This document shows, piece after piece, positions 33,278 to 40,934 of a stretch of 40,934 nt of DNA (the stretch's first letter is position 1; the number at the start of each line of letters is the position of its first letter). A program made the position numbers and the translations under genes. The DNA comes from Cribrihabitans marinus (GTDB lineage: Bacteria > Pseudomonadota > Alphaproteobacteria > Rhodobacterales > Rhodobacteraceae), in contig NZ_FNYD01000017.1 in the NCBI RefSeq assembly GCF_900109035.1, positions 1 to 40,934 on the forward strand, written 5' to 3'. The notes below the pieces were generated by a model. The model ran no database searches. It saw nothing but the letters and a program-made list of their open reading frames with translations, and was not told the origin of the DNA.

Positions 33278-34819
33278 ATGGACGGCAAGGTTTTTCTGGG
33301 CGGCGGTGGCGGGGATTATGGGCAGAAGCAGGGCCTGGCCCTGAAATACGCGAACCGCCACGGCCTGATCGCCGGGGCGACCGGCACGGGCAAGACCGTG
33401 ACGCTGCAGATCCTGGCCGAGGGATTTTCCCGGGCGGGGGTTCCCGTCTTCCTCTCCGACGTCAAGGGCGACCTGTCGGGCCTGGCCAAACCCGGCAGCC
33501 CGGATCACAAGCTTCACGGCGCCTTCACCGAGCGGGCCGCGCGGATCGGGTTCGACGATTATTCCTACGGCGCCTGCCCGGTGACCTTCTGGGATCTGCT
33601 GGGCGAGCAGGGCCACCCGGTGCGGACCACCGTTGCCGAGATGGGGCCGCTCCTGCTGGCCCGTCTGCTGGAGCTGAGCGACGCGCAGGAGGGGATCCTG
33701 AACATCGCCTTCCGCCTGGCCGACGAGGAAGGTCTGCCGCTGCTGGATCTCAAGGACCTGCAGGCGCTTCTGGTCTGGATCGGCGAGAACCGGGCCAGGC
33801 TGGGCCTGCGTTATGGCAATATCTCGGTCGCCTCGGTCGGTGCGATCCAGCGGCGTCTGCTGGTGCTGGAGAACCAGGGCGGCAACAGGCTGTTCGGCGA
33901 ACCGGCGCTGGAGCTTTCGGACATCATGCGGCTGGACGCGCAGGGCCGGGGCCGGGTCAACATCCTGGCGGCCGACAAGCTGATGGCCGCCCCCCGGCTC
34001 TATGCCACCTTCCTGCTGTGGCTGCTCAGCGAGCTGTTCGAGGATCTGCCCGAGGTCGGCGACCCCGACAAGCCGAAACTGGTGTTCTTCTTCGACGAGG
34101 CACATCTGCTGTTCGAGGATGCGCCCAAGGCGCTGGTCGACAAGGTGGAACAGGTGGCGCGGCTGATCCGGTCCAAGGGGGTCGGCGTCTATTTCATCTC
34201 GCAGAACCCGGCCGACGTGCCCGAGGACATCCTGGGCCAGTTGGGCAACCGCATCCAGCACGCCCTCCGCGCCTTTACCGCGCGGGACCGCAAGAACCTC
34301 AGGATGGCGGCCGAGACCTATCGCGAGAACCCGCGCTTCGACACCGAGGAGGCGATCCGCGAGGTCGGCGTGGGCGAGGCGGTGACCTCGATGCTGCAGA
34401 AGAAGGGCGTCCCCGGCATCGTCGAGCGCACCCTGATCCGCCCGCCCGGCTCGCAGCTGGGGCCGATCACTGCGGAGGAACGTCGGCAGATGCTGGCCGC
34501 ATCGGACATGGCGCGGAAATATGACACGGCCCTCGACCGTAAATCGGCGTTCGAGATGCTGGCCAAACGCGCCGAGCAGGCGGCGAAGGCGGCCGAGCAG
34601 GCGGAAGCGGCGGAAGAGGAAATGGACGCTGCGCACCGGGAATACTCGGCCGGCCGGCGCTACAGCGGAAAGCGGGTCCCGCGCTCCTCGACCCGCAGCC
34701 CCCGCCGCGGCGACAGTTTCGGCAGCGTGCTGACCGATGTGGTGGTCAAGGAGCTCAAGGGCACCACAGGGCGCCGCATCGTGCGCGGCATCCTGGGCAG
34801 CCTTTTCAAGGGGCGCTAA
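33278..34819 (+). CDS. HerA/YjgR-type P-loop ATPase (DUF853)
   Basis: A 513-residue protein of the HerA-FtsK superfamily, DUF853/YjgR branch. Walker A is GATGTGKT (33-40); SDVKGDLSGLAKPG follows; Walker B is KLVFFFDEAHLLF near 267-279; FISQNPADVPEDIL and an arginine-finger-like AFTARDRKNLR segment come next. The C-terminus from about 425 is Ala/Glu-rich coiled coil followed by a basic tail. HerA relatives translocate DNA, but YjgR's role is unknown. No NurA nuclease gene is beside it. ATG at 33278 is preferred; an in-frame GTG at 33254 is possible. Confidence 0.9.
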   Translation: MDGKVFLGGGGGDYGQKQGLALKYANRHGLIAGATGTGKTVTLQILAEGFSRAGVPVFLSDVKGDLSGLAKPGSPDHKLHGAFTERAARIGFDDYSYGACPVTFWDLLGEQGHPVRTTVAEMGPLLLARLLELSDAQEGILNIAFRLADEEGLPLLDLKDLQALLVWIGENRARLGLRYGNISVASVGAIQRRLLVLENQGGNRLFGEPALELSDIMRLDAQGRGRVNILAADKLMAAPRLYATFLLWLLSELFEDLPEVGDPDKPKLVFFFDEAHLLFEDAPKALVDKVEQVARLIRSKGVGVYFISQNPADVPEDILGQLGNRIQHALRAFTARDRKNLRMAAETYRENPRFDTEEAIREVGVGEAVTSMLQKKGVPGIVERTLIRPPGSQLGPITAEERRQMLAASDMARKYDTALDRKSAFEMLAKRAEQAAKAAEQAEAAEEEMDAAHREYSAGRRYSGKRVPRSSTRSPRRGDSFGSVLTDVVVKELKGTTGRRIVRGILGSLFKGR

Positions 34820-34835
34820 GCCCCGCCCCGATGCG

Positions 34836-35087
34836 TCAGCTTGCCTGCATCCGGCGATAGCCCTCGTCGACGCAGATCTTGTCGGCTTCCTGGATCGACA
34901 TGCCGGCCGGCGCCGCGATCGCGCGATCCCAGACCACTGTCTGATCGGTGTAGAGCTGGCAGGTCACCGCTCCCTTCGGCGTGTCGATCCGGACCGGGTC
35001 GGTTTCGAAATTCCGCGGATCCGGGCTGCAGGCCGCAAGCAATCCGGCGGCCGTGATGGCGGTGGCGGTTTTGGCAAGAAGGCGCAT
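34836..35087 (-). CDS. small lipoprotein, unknown function
   Basis: An 83-residue protein with a lipoprotein signal MRLLAKTATAITAAGLLAAC, lipidated Cys at 20. The mature part of about 63 residues has two cysteines (TCQLY, KICVDEGY) that could form a disulphide. I recognise no family; similar short lipoproteins are common in Rhodobacteraceae. It converges with the HerA-like gene with a 16-base gap. Confidence 0.75.
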   Translation of the reverse strand: MRLLAKTATAITAAGLLAACSPDPRNFETDPVRIDTPKGAVTCQLYTDQTVVWDRAIAAPAGMSIQEADKICVDEGYRRMQAS

Positions 35088-35155
35088 GTGGCTGTCCGTT
35101 TTTCTCGTTCAATCAAGGCAAGTGACGTGGTGCCGGCGGAGCGATCCGCCGACGC

Positions 35156-36460
35156 TCATTTCTCGGGGATCAGGCCGCGCGGGCTGAAGCGCAGCACCAG
35201 CAGCAGGATGACCCCCATCGTCAGCAGGCGCATATGCGCGGCGCTGTCCAGCAGGTGGGACTTGAGCGCGCTGCCTTCGGCCATACCCGACGTCACCAGC
35301 TGCATCAGCGCCAGCCCCATCGGTTCGACCTGGACCCACAGGAACCAGATCAGCATCCCCCCCAGCACCGCGCCGAAATTGTTGCCCGATCCGCCGACGA
35401 TGACCATCACCCAGACCAGAAAGGTAAAGCGCAGCGGCTGGTAGGTGCCGGGCGTCAGCTGACCGTCCAGCGTGGTCATCATCGCGCCCGCGATGCCGCA
35501 CACGGCCGAGCCCAGAACGAAGATATGCAGATGACGGCGGGTGACGTCCTTGCCCATCGCCTCGGCCGCCACCTCGTTGTCGCGGATGGCGCGCATCATC
35601 CGGCCCCAGGGGCTCTTCAGGGCCATCTGCGCCATCCACAGCAGGATCACCAGCACCACCAGGAACATCAGCGCATATTCCAGCTTCACGTAGAGGGTCG
35701 AGGCGGTGACCGGATCGATGCCCAGACCGGAGGCCCTGTCGACAAAGCCGGGATCGTTCTGAAGGTCGATCTCGTAGGGGACCGGGCGCGGCAGGCCGAT
35801 CACGTTCTTCACGCCACGCGCCAGCCAGTCCTCGTTCTTCATCACCGCGATGATGATCTCGGCGATGCCCAGCGTGGCGATCGCCAGGTAATCCGAGCGC
35901 AGCCCCAGCGCGGTCTTGCCGATGAGCCACGCGCCGCCGGCGGCAAGCACACCGCCCACCGGCCAGGCCAGCACCACCGGCAGGCCCAGCCCGCCGAGAT
36001 AGCCGCTGACCGCGGGGTTGACCGCCTCGACCGCCTCGACGCCCGGATCGAACACCGCGCGGAACAGGAAGAACCCGGCAACCAGCACGCCGAGGATCGC
36101 CAGGCTGCGGGTCGCGCCCTTGGGCAACCGGCTGGCCACCAGGGCCGCGGCCACGATCGTCGCGGCCCCCAGCGCCAGGCCCAGTACCACGCCGGCACCG
36201 CCCTGGCTCCAGGCCTCGGGAACGGGCGGCATCGACACCAGCACGGTGGCCAGCCCGCCCAGCGCGACGAAGCCCATAACACCCACGTTGAACAGCCCGG
36301 CAAACCCCCATTGCAGATTTACGCCGATGGCCATGATCGCCGAGATCAGCCCCATGTTCAGGATCTGCAGGGCCGAGTTCCAGCTCTGCATGTAGCCGGT
36401 CAGCAGGATCAGCGCGCCCACCAGCGCGAAGAGGCCGAGTTTCTTCATCTGTTCACTCAT
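35156..36460 (-). CDS. livM: branched-chain amino-acid ABC transporter permease LivM
   Basis: A 434-residue inner-membrane permease with about ten hydrophobic segments. The signature region is GLRSDYLAIATLGIAEII (about 187-204), and the coupling motif MMRAIRDNEVAAEAMGKDV contacts the ATPases. LRFSPRGLIPEK is the normal C-terminus. It is the last gene of the liv operon and overlaps livH by 4 bases (ATGA). An expanded periplasmic segment between about 110 and 185 makes it longer than the common 330-420 residues. Confidence 0.93.
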   Translation of the reverse strand: MSEQMKKLGLFALVGALILLTGYMQSWNSALQILNMGLISAIMAIGVNLQWGFAGLFNVGVMGFVALGGLATVLVSMPPVPEAWSQGGAGVVLGLALGAATIVAAALVASRLPKGATRSLAILGVLVAGFFLFRAVFDPGVEAVEAVNPAVSGYLGGLGLPVVLAWPVGGVLAAGGAWLIGKTALGLRSDYLAIATLGIAEIIIAVMKNEDWLARGVKNVIGLPRPVPYEIDLQNDPGFVDRASGLGIDPVTASTLYVKLEYALMFLVVLVILLWMAQMALKSPWGRMMRAIRDNEVAAEAMGKDVTRRHLHIFVLGSAVCGIAGAMMTTLDGQLTPGTYQPLRFTFLVWVMVIVGGSGNNFGAVLGGMLIWFLWVQVEPMGLALMQLVTSGMAEGSALKSHLLDSAAHMRLLTMGVILLLVLRFSPRGLIPEK

Positions 36461-37467
36461 ACCGCTTTCCCCCTGAACAGCCCGGTGGGTTTGAACAGCA
36501 GCACGATCAGCAGGATCACGAAACTGACCGCGAACTTGTAATCGGTGCTCAGCAGCTGCACGAGCCCGTCCGGCTCAAGGCTCTCGGGCACCAGATAGCC
36601 CAGCACCTTTTTCCAGGCATAGGTGATCGTCACCTCGGAGAAGGCGATCACAAAACCTCCGGCGATGGCGCCCAGCGGGCTGCCCAGCCCGCCGACGATG
36701 GCCGAGGCGAAGATCGGCAGCAGCAGCTGGAAATAGACGAAGGGCTTGAAGCTCTTGTCGAGCCCGTAGAGCACCCCCGCCGTCGTGGCCAGCGCCGCGA
36801 CGATCAGCCAGGTGATCATCACCACCCGCTCGGGGTTGATGCCCGACAAAAGCGCCAGATCCTCGTTGTCGGAATAGGCCCGCATCGACTTGCCGGTGCG
36901 GGTCTTGCCAAGAAACCAGAACAGCAGCGCCACGCAGATCACCGCGACCACCACCGTGATGCCCTGGCTGGTCTTGATCGCCAGCCCCTCGTCCAGCCCC
37001 GACCAGGTCTTGAAGTCGCGCGCCGAGATGATGAACCGCTCGCCATCGGCAAAGCGCTGGTCGCCGGGGCCGATGATGAAGCGCACCAGCCCGTTGAGGA
37101 TGAACATCACGCCCATGGACACGATCACCAGGATCACCGGCTTGGCCTTTTGCGCGCGGTAGAAGCGATAGACCAGCCGGTCGGTGACCAGCACCAGCGC
37201 CATGCAGCCCATGATCGCGAGGGGCAGGGTCAGCAAGGCGGTGGGCAGCGGGCCGAAACCGATGCCCATGGCCTGGAACCACCAGGTCAGCAGCACCGCG
37301 ATCATCGCCCCGAAGGCCATGGTGTCGCCGTGCGCGAAGTTGGAGAAGCGCAGGATCCCGTAGATCAGCGTCACCCCCAGCGCGCCAAGCGCCAGCTGGC
37401 TGCCATAGGCGATGGCCGGGATCAGGACGAAGTTGGAGAGCGCCACGACGGCGTTGAGGAGATCCAT
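36457..37467 (-). CDS. livH: branched-chain amino-acid ABC transporter permease LivH
   Basis: A 336-residue permease. ALGALGVTLIYGILRFSNFAHGD near the N-terminus is the LivH hallmark, and SMRAYSDNEDLALLSGINPERV is the ATPase-coupling loop, followed by GGLGSPLGAIAGGFVIA. ATG at 37467 overlaps the TGA of the preceding small gene in TGATG, indicating termination-reinitiation coupling. Upstream ATG at 37485 would lie inside that small gene and adds an unusual MRGSGL tail. Confidence 0.92.
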   Translation of the reverse strand: MDLLNAVVALSNFVLIPAIAYGSQLALGALGVTLIYGILRFSNFAHGDTMAFGAMIAVLLTWWFQAMGIGFGPLPTALLTLPLAIMGCMALVLVTDRLVYRFYRAQKAKPVILVIVSMGVMFILNGLVRFIIGPGDQRFADGERFIISARDFKTWSGLDEGLAIKTSQGITVVVAVICVALLFWFLGKTRTGKSMRAYSDNEDLALLSGINPERVVMITWLIVAALATTAGVLYGLDKSFKPFVYFQLLLPIFASAIVGGLGSPLGAIAGGFVIAFSEVTITYAWKKVLGYLVPESLEPDGLVQLLSTDYKFAVSFVILLIVLLFKPTGLFRGKAV

Positions 37468-37838
37468 CAATCCGCTACCTCGCAATGGCCAAGGCTGGTG
37501 AGGCTGACGCCCTGATCGACGAATGTGTGCGTCGAATAGGCAAACATGCCGTCGGAGAACAAGCTAAAGGCGTATGCTGTTGGTTTTTCGCGGTTTAATC
37601 CATGCGCGGACATCAAGTCGGTCGAGGCCTCCATAACTTTCAGGATTGGTACGGACTCTCCCCCAAGATCAAGCCTAAGCTCGTTATCAGGCAGCGTTTC
37701 GAACTCGAATTCCATTGGTGTAGGCTTGCAGGGCGCGGTGTTCACACACGTATAGTCCATGACGCATTTTGTGACCTCCCCGGCCAACCCCATTCCGCCC
37801 GACAGAAGAATGGGCACACAAGTGATGATCGTCTTCAC
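37467..37838 (-). CDS. unknown secreted cysteine-containing protein inside the liv operon
   Basis: A 123-residue protein with a signal-peptide-like N-terminus (MKTIITCVPILLSGGMGLAG, cleavage near 20). The mature part has four cysteines (25, 31, 37, 119), suggesting two disulphides, and no domain I know. Codon usage is far less GC-rich than the neighbouring liv genes (for example GGTTTTTCGCGGTTTAATCC in the region). Its stop overlaps the livH start (TGATG), and it starts 2 bases after the livF stop, so it is transcribed with the transporter. This position is not part of the classical livKHMGF layout. Confidence 0.75.
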   Translation of the reverse strand: MKTIITCVPILLSGGMGLAGEVTKCVMDYTCVNTAPCKPTPMEFEFETLPDNELRLDLGGESVPILKVMEASTDLMSAHGLNREKPTAYAFSLFSDGMFAYSTHTFVDQGVSLTSLGHCEVAD

Positions 37839-37840
37839 AG

Positions 37841-38665
37841 TTACCCTCCCAAAAACGACTTGCGCACTTCGGGATCGGCCAGCAGTTCCTTGCCCGTTCC
37901 GGAATAGGCGTTGCGGCCCTGGACCAGCACGTATCCGGTGTCGGCGATCTCCAGCGCCTGCTTGGCGTTCTGTTCCACCATCAGGATCGGCAGACCGGTG
38001 CGGGCGACCTCGATGATGCGGTCGAAAAGCTCGTCCATCACGATGGGCGAGACGCCGGCGGTGGGTTCGTCAAGCATCAGCACCTTGGGCTGGGTCATCA
38101 GCGCGCGGCCCACGGCGACCTGCTGGCGCTGGCCGCCAGACAGCTCGCCGGCGGCCTGGTGGCGCTTGTCGCGCAGGATCGGGAACAGGTCGAAGACCTG
38201 CTCCATCGTGCCCCGGATGTCGTCGCGCCGGATAAAGGCGCCCATCTCCAGGTTCTCCTGCACCGTCATCGAGGTGAAGATGTTGCTGGTCTGCGGCACG
38301 AAACCCATGCCCTTGACCACCCGGTCCTGCGGGCTGAGCCCGGTGATGTCCTCGCCGTCCAGCCGCACCGAACCCTGGCGCATGTCCAGCATCCCGAACA
38401 CCGCCTTCATCGCGGTGGATTTGCCGGCGCCGTTCGGGCCGACGATCACCGCGATCTCGCCGGGATCCACGGCGATGGTGCAGTCATGCAGGATGTCCGG
38501 CCCCTTGCCGTAGCCCGCCGTCATGCTGTCGCCGATCAGGAAGGCGTTGGCGGTCGACATCGGGTGCCTGGTGCCCGGCGAGGGCTGCAACGTGCCCGTG
38601 CCCTTGGGGTTGGTGATCGAATGATCCCTGTTGCCGCGCCCTTCCTGGTAGGGATTGCCGCTCAT
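37841..38665 (-). CDS. livF: branched-chain amino-acid ABC transporter ATPase LivF
   Basis: A 274-residue ABC ATPase. Walker A VGPNGAGKST (75-84), the Q-loop FVPQTSNIF, signature LSGGQRQQVAVGRAL, Walker B MLDEPTAGVSP and the H-loop replaced by MVEQNAKQAL as usual in LivF. The first 35 residues (rich in Gly, Pro, Asn) precede an in-frame ATG at 38560 that begins the normal LivF domain, so the true start may be either. The upstream ATG is favoured by its 4-base overlap with livG. Confidence 0.92.
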   Translation of the reverse strand: MSGNPYQEGRGNRDHSITNPKGTGTLQPSPGTRHPMSTANAFLIGDSMTAGYGKGPDILHDCTIAVDPGEIAVIVGPNGAGKSTAMKAVFGMLDMRQGSVRLDGEDITGLSPQDRVVKGMGFVPQTSNIFTSMTVQENLEMGAFIRRDDIRGTMEQVFDLFPILRDKRHQAAGELSGGQRQQVAVGRALMTQPKVLMLDEPTAGVSPIVMDELFDRIIEVARTGLPILMVEQNAKQALEIADTGYVLVQGRNAYSGTGKELLADPEVRKSFLGG

Positions 38666-39450
38666 GCCCCGGCCTCCAGCTTGTCCTTGTTCTTGAGCCC
38701 GGTGCCCAGATAAGCCTCGATCACCTGCTCGTTGGCCTTGATCTCGTCCAGCGTGCCCTGGGCCAGAACCTTGCCCTCGGCCATGCAGATCACCGGATCA
38801 CACAGCCGGTCTATGAACTCCATGTCATGCTCGATCACCACGAAGGTATAGCCGCGTTCCTCGTTCAACCGCTTGATCGCATCGGCGATGGTGTAGAGCA
38901 GGGTGCGGTTCACCCCGGCGCCGACCTCGTCCAGGAACACGATCTTGGCGTCGACCATCATGGTCCGGCCCAGCTCCAGCAGCTTCTTCTGCCCGCCCGA
39001 GACCTGGCCCGCCTTGAGGTCGGCGATCTGCTCGATTGTGAGGAACTCCATCACCTCGTCGGCCTTGGCCCTGAGCGCGCGTTCCTCGTCGGCGATCCGG
39101 CGGCGCCCGAACCAGGTGTTCCACAGCGTCTCGCCGGATTGCCCGCCCGGCACCATCATCAGGTTCTCGCGGCAGGTCATCGAGCCGAATTCATGCGCGA
39201 TCTGGAAGGTGCGCAGCAGCCCCTTGTGGAACAGTGTGTGCGGCGGCAGGCCGGTGATGTCCTCGCCATCCATCGTCACGCGCCCGGAGGTAGGGTCAAG
39301 AACCCCGGCGATCACATTGAAAAGAGTGGTTTTTCCAGCGCCGTTCGGTCCGATCAGCCCGGTGATAGTCCCCTCGGCGATCTCAAGCGAAGCGCCATCC
39401 ACGGCGTGGAACCCGCCGAAATGCTTGTGCAGGTCGTCAACGACGATCAT
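38662..39450 (-). CDS. livG: branched-chain amino-acid ABC transporter ATPase LivG
   Basis: A 262-residue ABC ATPase. Walker A GPNGAGKT (34-41), LRTFQIAHEF as Q-loop, signature VSGGQKKLLELGR, and Walker B IVFLDEVGAGVN, where Val replaces the usual Pro after LDE. VVIEHDMEFI carries the switch histidine. ATG at 39450 follows GGGGGAGAC. It forms the ATPase pair with LivF, powering LivH/LivM. A stem-loop in the 128-base gap separates it from the binding-protein gene. Confidence 0.93.
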   Translation of the reverse strand: MIVVDDLHKHFGGFHAVDGASLEIAEGTITGLIGPNGAGKTTLFNVIAGVLDPTSGRVTMDGEDITGLPPHTLFHKGLLRTFQIAHEFGSMTCRENLMMVPGGQSGETLWNTWFGRRRIADEERALRAKADEVMEFLTIEQIADLKAGQVSGGQKKLLELGRTMMVDAKIVFLDEVGAGVNRTLLYTIADAIKRLNEERGYTFVVIEHDMEFIDRLCDPVICMAEGKVLAQGTLDEIKANEQVIEAYLGTGLKNKDKLEAGA

Positions 39451-39525
39451 GTCTCCCCCAGAAGGCCGTCGCCGGTGGCGCGGCCTTTCTTTGTTTGCCC
39501 CGGAAAGCTGCGGCCTTTTGTCATC

Positions 39526-39553
39526 AAAACAGCCCGGACACAAGGTCCGGGCT
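39526..39553 (-). terminator. stem-loop between binding-protein gene and livG (attenuator)
   Basis: On the minus strand AGCCCGGAC (39553-39545) pairs with GTCCGGGCT (39539-39531), 9 bp, followed by GTTTTG. It lies 25 bases after the binding-protein stop. A partial terminator here would let the periplasmic protein be made in excess over the membrane parts, as is usual for ABC importers. Confidence 0.65.
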
Positions 39554-39578
39554 GAATTGCATCACGTCGTGGCGCCGA

Positions 39579-40775
39579 TCAGCGGTACTTGACCGTGGTG
39601 ATCTTGCCATCCTTGATCTCGTACTGGCGGTAGTTGCCGGCACTTTCGCCGCCACCGATCAGCTCGACCGCGGTGGCCCCGACATAGTCAACCTCGCCGC
39701 CATCCTTGAGGATCTGCAGCGCCTTGCCCAGTTCGCCGGGATAGATCTTCTCGCCGGGCTCGTTGGCGACATCCATCACCTTGTCCTTGTAGTCGGCCGG
39801 ATCCTTGGAATCGGCGGCCTGCATGGCCAGCATGATCAGCGCCGCGGCGTCATAGGATTCACCCACGAAGGACGAGGTTCCGTCAAAGCCGTGCTCTTCG
39901 CCCATCTTCTTGATGGCGTCGGCGCCGGGGCTGTCGGTGCCCGGAACCTGGCCGGTGGAGCCGTCGATGTCGCTGCCGAAATCATCTTCCAGCTTGGCGC
40001 CATACATCCCGTCGGGGAAGTGGAAGCTGTCGAAGGCGCCGCTGTCCAGGGACGCCCGGATGATGCCGGACCCGCCCTGATCGACATAGCCCGCGATGAC
40101 CAGCCGGTCGCCACCGGCCGCGGCCAGCGCGCCAACCTCGGCCGAGTAGTCGGCCTTGCCGTCCTCATGCGCCGCCGAGATGGTGACGGTGCCGCCGGCC
40201 TCCTCGAAGGCCGACTGGAAGCTGTCGGCCAGGCCCTTGCCGTAGTCGTTGTTGGTATAGGTCAGCGCGACCTCTTCGATGCCCATCTCCATCAGCACGT
40301 CGGTCATCACCACGCCCTGGCGGGCATCCGACGGGGCGGTGCGGAAGAACAGGCCGTTATCCTCGGCATCGGACAGACCCGGCGAGGTCGCCGAGGGCGA
40401 GATCATCACGACGCCGTTGGGCAGCGCCACATTGGCCAGGATCGCGCCGGTCACGCCCGAGCAGTCGGCGCCGACGATGCCGTTCACCCCGTCCGAGGTG
40501 ATCAGGCGTTCCGCGGCGGCTGTGGCGGCACCGGAATCGATGCAGGTGGAGTCCGCGCGCACCGGCGTCACCTTGGCCGCGTCCAGCAGCATGCCGCTGT
40601 CGGTGACTTCCTTCATCGCCAGCTCGGCGCCGTCCGCCATATGCGGGGTCAGCGATTCGATCGGGCCGGTAAAGCCCATGATGATCCCCAGCTTGACTTC
40701 CTTGCCGTGGCCGCCCGCGCTGGCGGCGCCCGCGACCAATGCCGTGGCCGCAGTGGCCAAAAGCAGTTTCTTCAT
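39579..40775 (-). CDS. periplasmic substrate-binding protein of the liv-type ABC transporter
   Basis: A 398-residue type I periplasmic binding protein (Leu/Ile/Val-binding family). Signal peptide MKKLLLATAATALVAGAASA, then VKLGIIMGFTGPIE (27-40), GIVGADCSGVTGAI, FFRTAPSDARQG and ALTYTNNDYGKGLADSF, all family positions lining the ligand cleft. The ligand may be branched-chain amino acids or a related compound. First gene of the minus-strand liv operon, with an AGGGAG ribosome-binding sequence upstream of ATG 40775. Confidence 0.92.
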   Translation of the reverse strand: MKKLLLATAATALVAGAASAGGHGKEVKLGIIMGFTGPIESLTPHMADGAELAMKEVTDSGMLLDAAKVTPVRADSTCIDSGAATAAAERLITSDGVNGIVGADCSGVTGAILANVALPNGVVMISPSATSPGLSDAEDNGLFFRTAPSDARQGVVMTDVLMEMGIEEVALTYTNNDYGKGLADSFQSAFEEAGGTVTISAAHEDGKADYSAEVGALAAAGGDRLVIAGYVDQGGSGIIRASLDSGAFDSFHFPDGMYGAKLEDDFGSDIDGSTGQVPGTDSPGADAIKKMGEEHGFDGTSSFVGESYDAAALIMLAMQAADSKDPADYKDKVMDVANEPGEKIYPGELGKALQILKDGGEVDYVGATAVELIGGGESAGNYRQYEIKDGKITTVKYR

Positions 40776-40870
40776 ATCATTACTCCCTTATTGGAACGCG
40801 ATCGTTCTGCCGCGAGCCTATGCAAGCCGATGAAAAAAGAAGGCGATTGTATATTTGACAAACCCGTAGC

Positions 40871-40933
40871 CTAAGCGTTTCGGTGCCGCCTTAGACCATC
40901 AAGTGCAAGCTGGTTTAGATCGACGCCATAGTC
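40871..40933 (-). CDS. C-terminal end of a gene entering from the right edge
   Basis: One minus-strand frame stays open from the window edge and ends at TAG (40873-40871), giving a tail DYGVDLNQLALDGLRRHRNA. The other minus-strand frame that can be read here stops earlier, and 95 bases separate this stop from the binding-protein start. Twenty residues are too few for assignment. Confidence 0.45.
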   Translation of the reverse strand, partial: DYGVDLNQLALDGLRRHRNA

Positions 40934-40934
40934 G

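Noticed and set aside
1-40934. CRISPR arrays, insertion sequences, integrases
   Set aside because: No regularly spaced repeats, terminal inverted repeats with transposase, or recombinase motifs were seen; the two tRNA genes show no adjacent integrase.

Overview
The window looks like a chromosomal segment of a high-GC alphaproteobacterium, most likely Rhodobacteraceae (Roseobacter group). This is inferred from the GC-rich codon usage, a long B12-dependent ribonucleotide reductase (NrdJ), a two-domain cold-shock protein, an MttB-family methyltransferase of the non-pyrrolysine kind, IalB and YcbK-like periplasmic proteins, and a complete branched-chain/general amino-acid ABC operon. I see no integrase, transposase, CRISPR array or phage genes; almost everything is housekeeping or core metabolism.

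Left part (1-14 kb). A minus-strand block runs fabI, LysE-type exporter, gpt and a class I aminotransferase, with gaps of 5-16 bases. It is followed by a divergent pdxH, a double cold-shock-domain gene, a DUF192 protein, tRNA-Pro(TGG) and a small lipoprotein. nrdJ lies behind a promoter overlapped by two NrdR-box-like sequences and a leader with three consecutive stem-loops. It is followed by a small gene of different base composition and a roughly 220-base stretch rich in stem-loops that ends in a perfect UUCG-capped intrinsic terminator. Then come a secreted EF-hand protein, an isolated MttB-like methyltransferase with a possible 27-codon upstream ORF, and an outer-membrane beta-barrel protein.

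Middle part (13.5-27 kb). A YjbR protein is divergent from cysS, cimA and an NDUFAF6/phytoene-synthase-like gene. Next are an MFS transporter, a 3-methyladenine DNA glycosylase coupled to a serine esterase, an ABM monooxygenase, a VOC protein, an RsuA/RluE-type pseudouridine synthase and an HNH nuclease with a clear promoter. An arginine-to-proline catabolic pair (arginase, ornithine cyclodeaminase) sits beside a divergent Lrp/AsnC regulator, followed by DsbB, a YqaA/DedA-like membrane protein and tRNA-Leu(CAA).

Right part (27-40.9 kb). Cell-envelope genes dominate: a YcbK/MepK-like peptidase divergent from a YcbB-type L,D-transpeptidase, then lpxD with a dedicated acyl carrier protein and ketoacyl synthase, and IalB. 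A roughly 500-base gene-free interval carries two terminators pointing on the minus strand with no gene in front of them, so it is a candidate small-RNA locus. It is followed by a HerA/YjgR-type ATPase. The window ends with a minus-strand liv operon (binding protein, livG, livF, a small unknown cysteine-containing secreted protein, livH, livM), in which the unknown gene is translationally linked to livH.

The strongest leads for undescribed biology are the RNA-like structures at 10151-10373 and 32936-33246, the regulatory architecture upstream of nrdJ, and the unknown small protein inside the liv operon.
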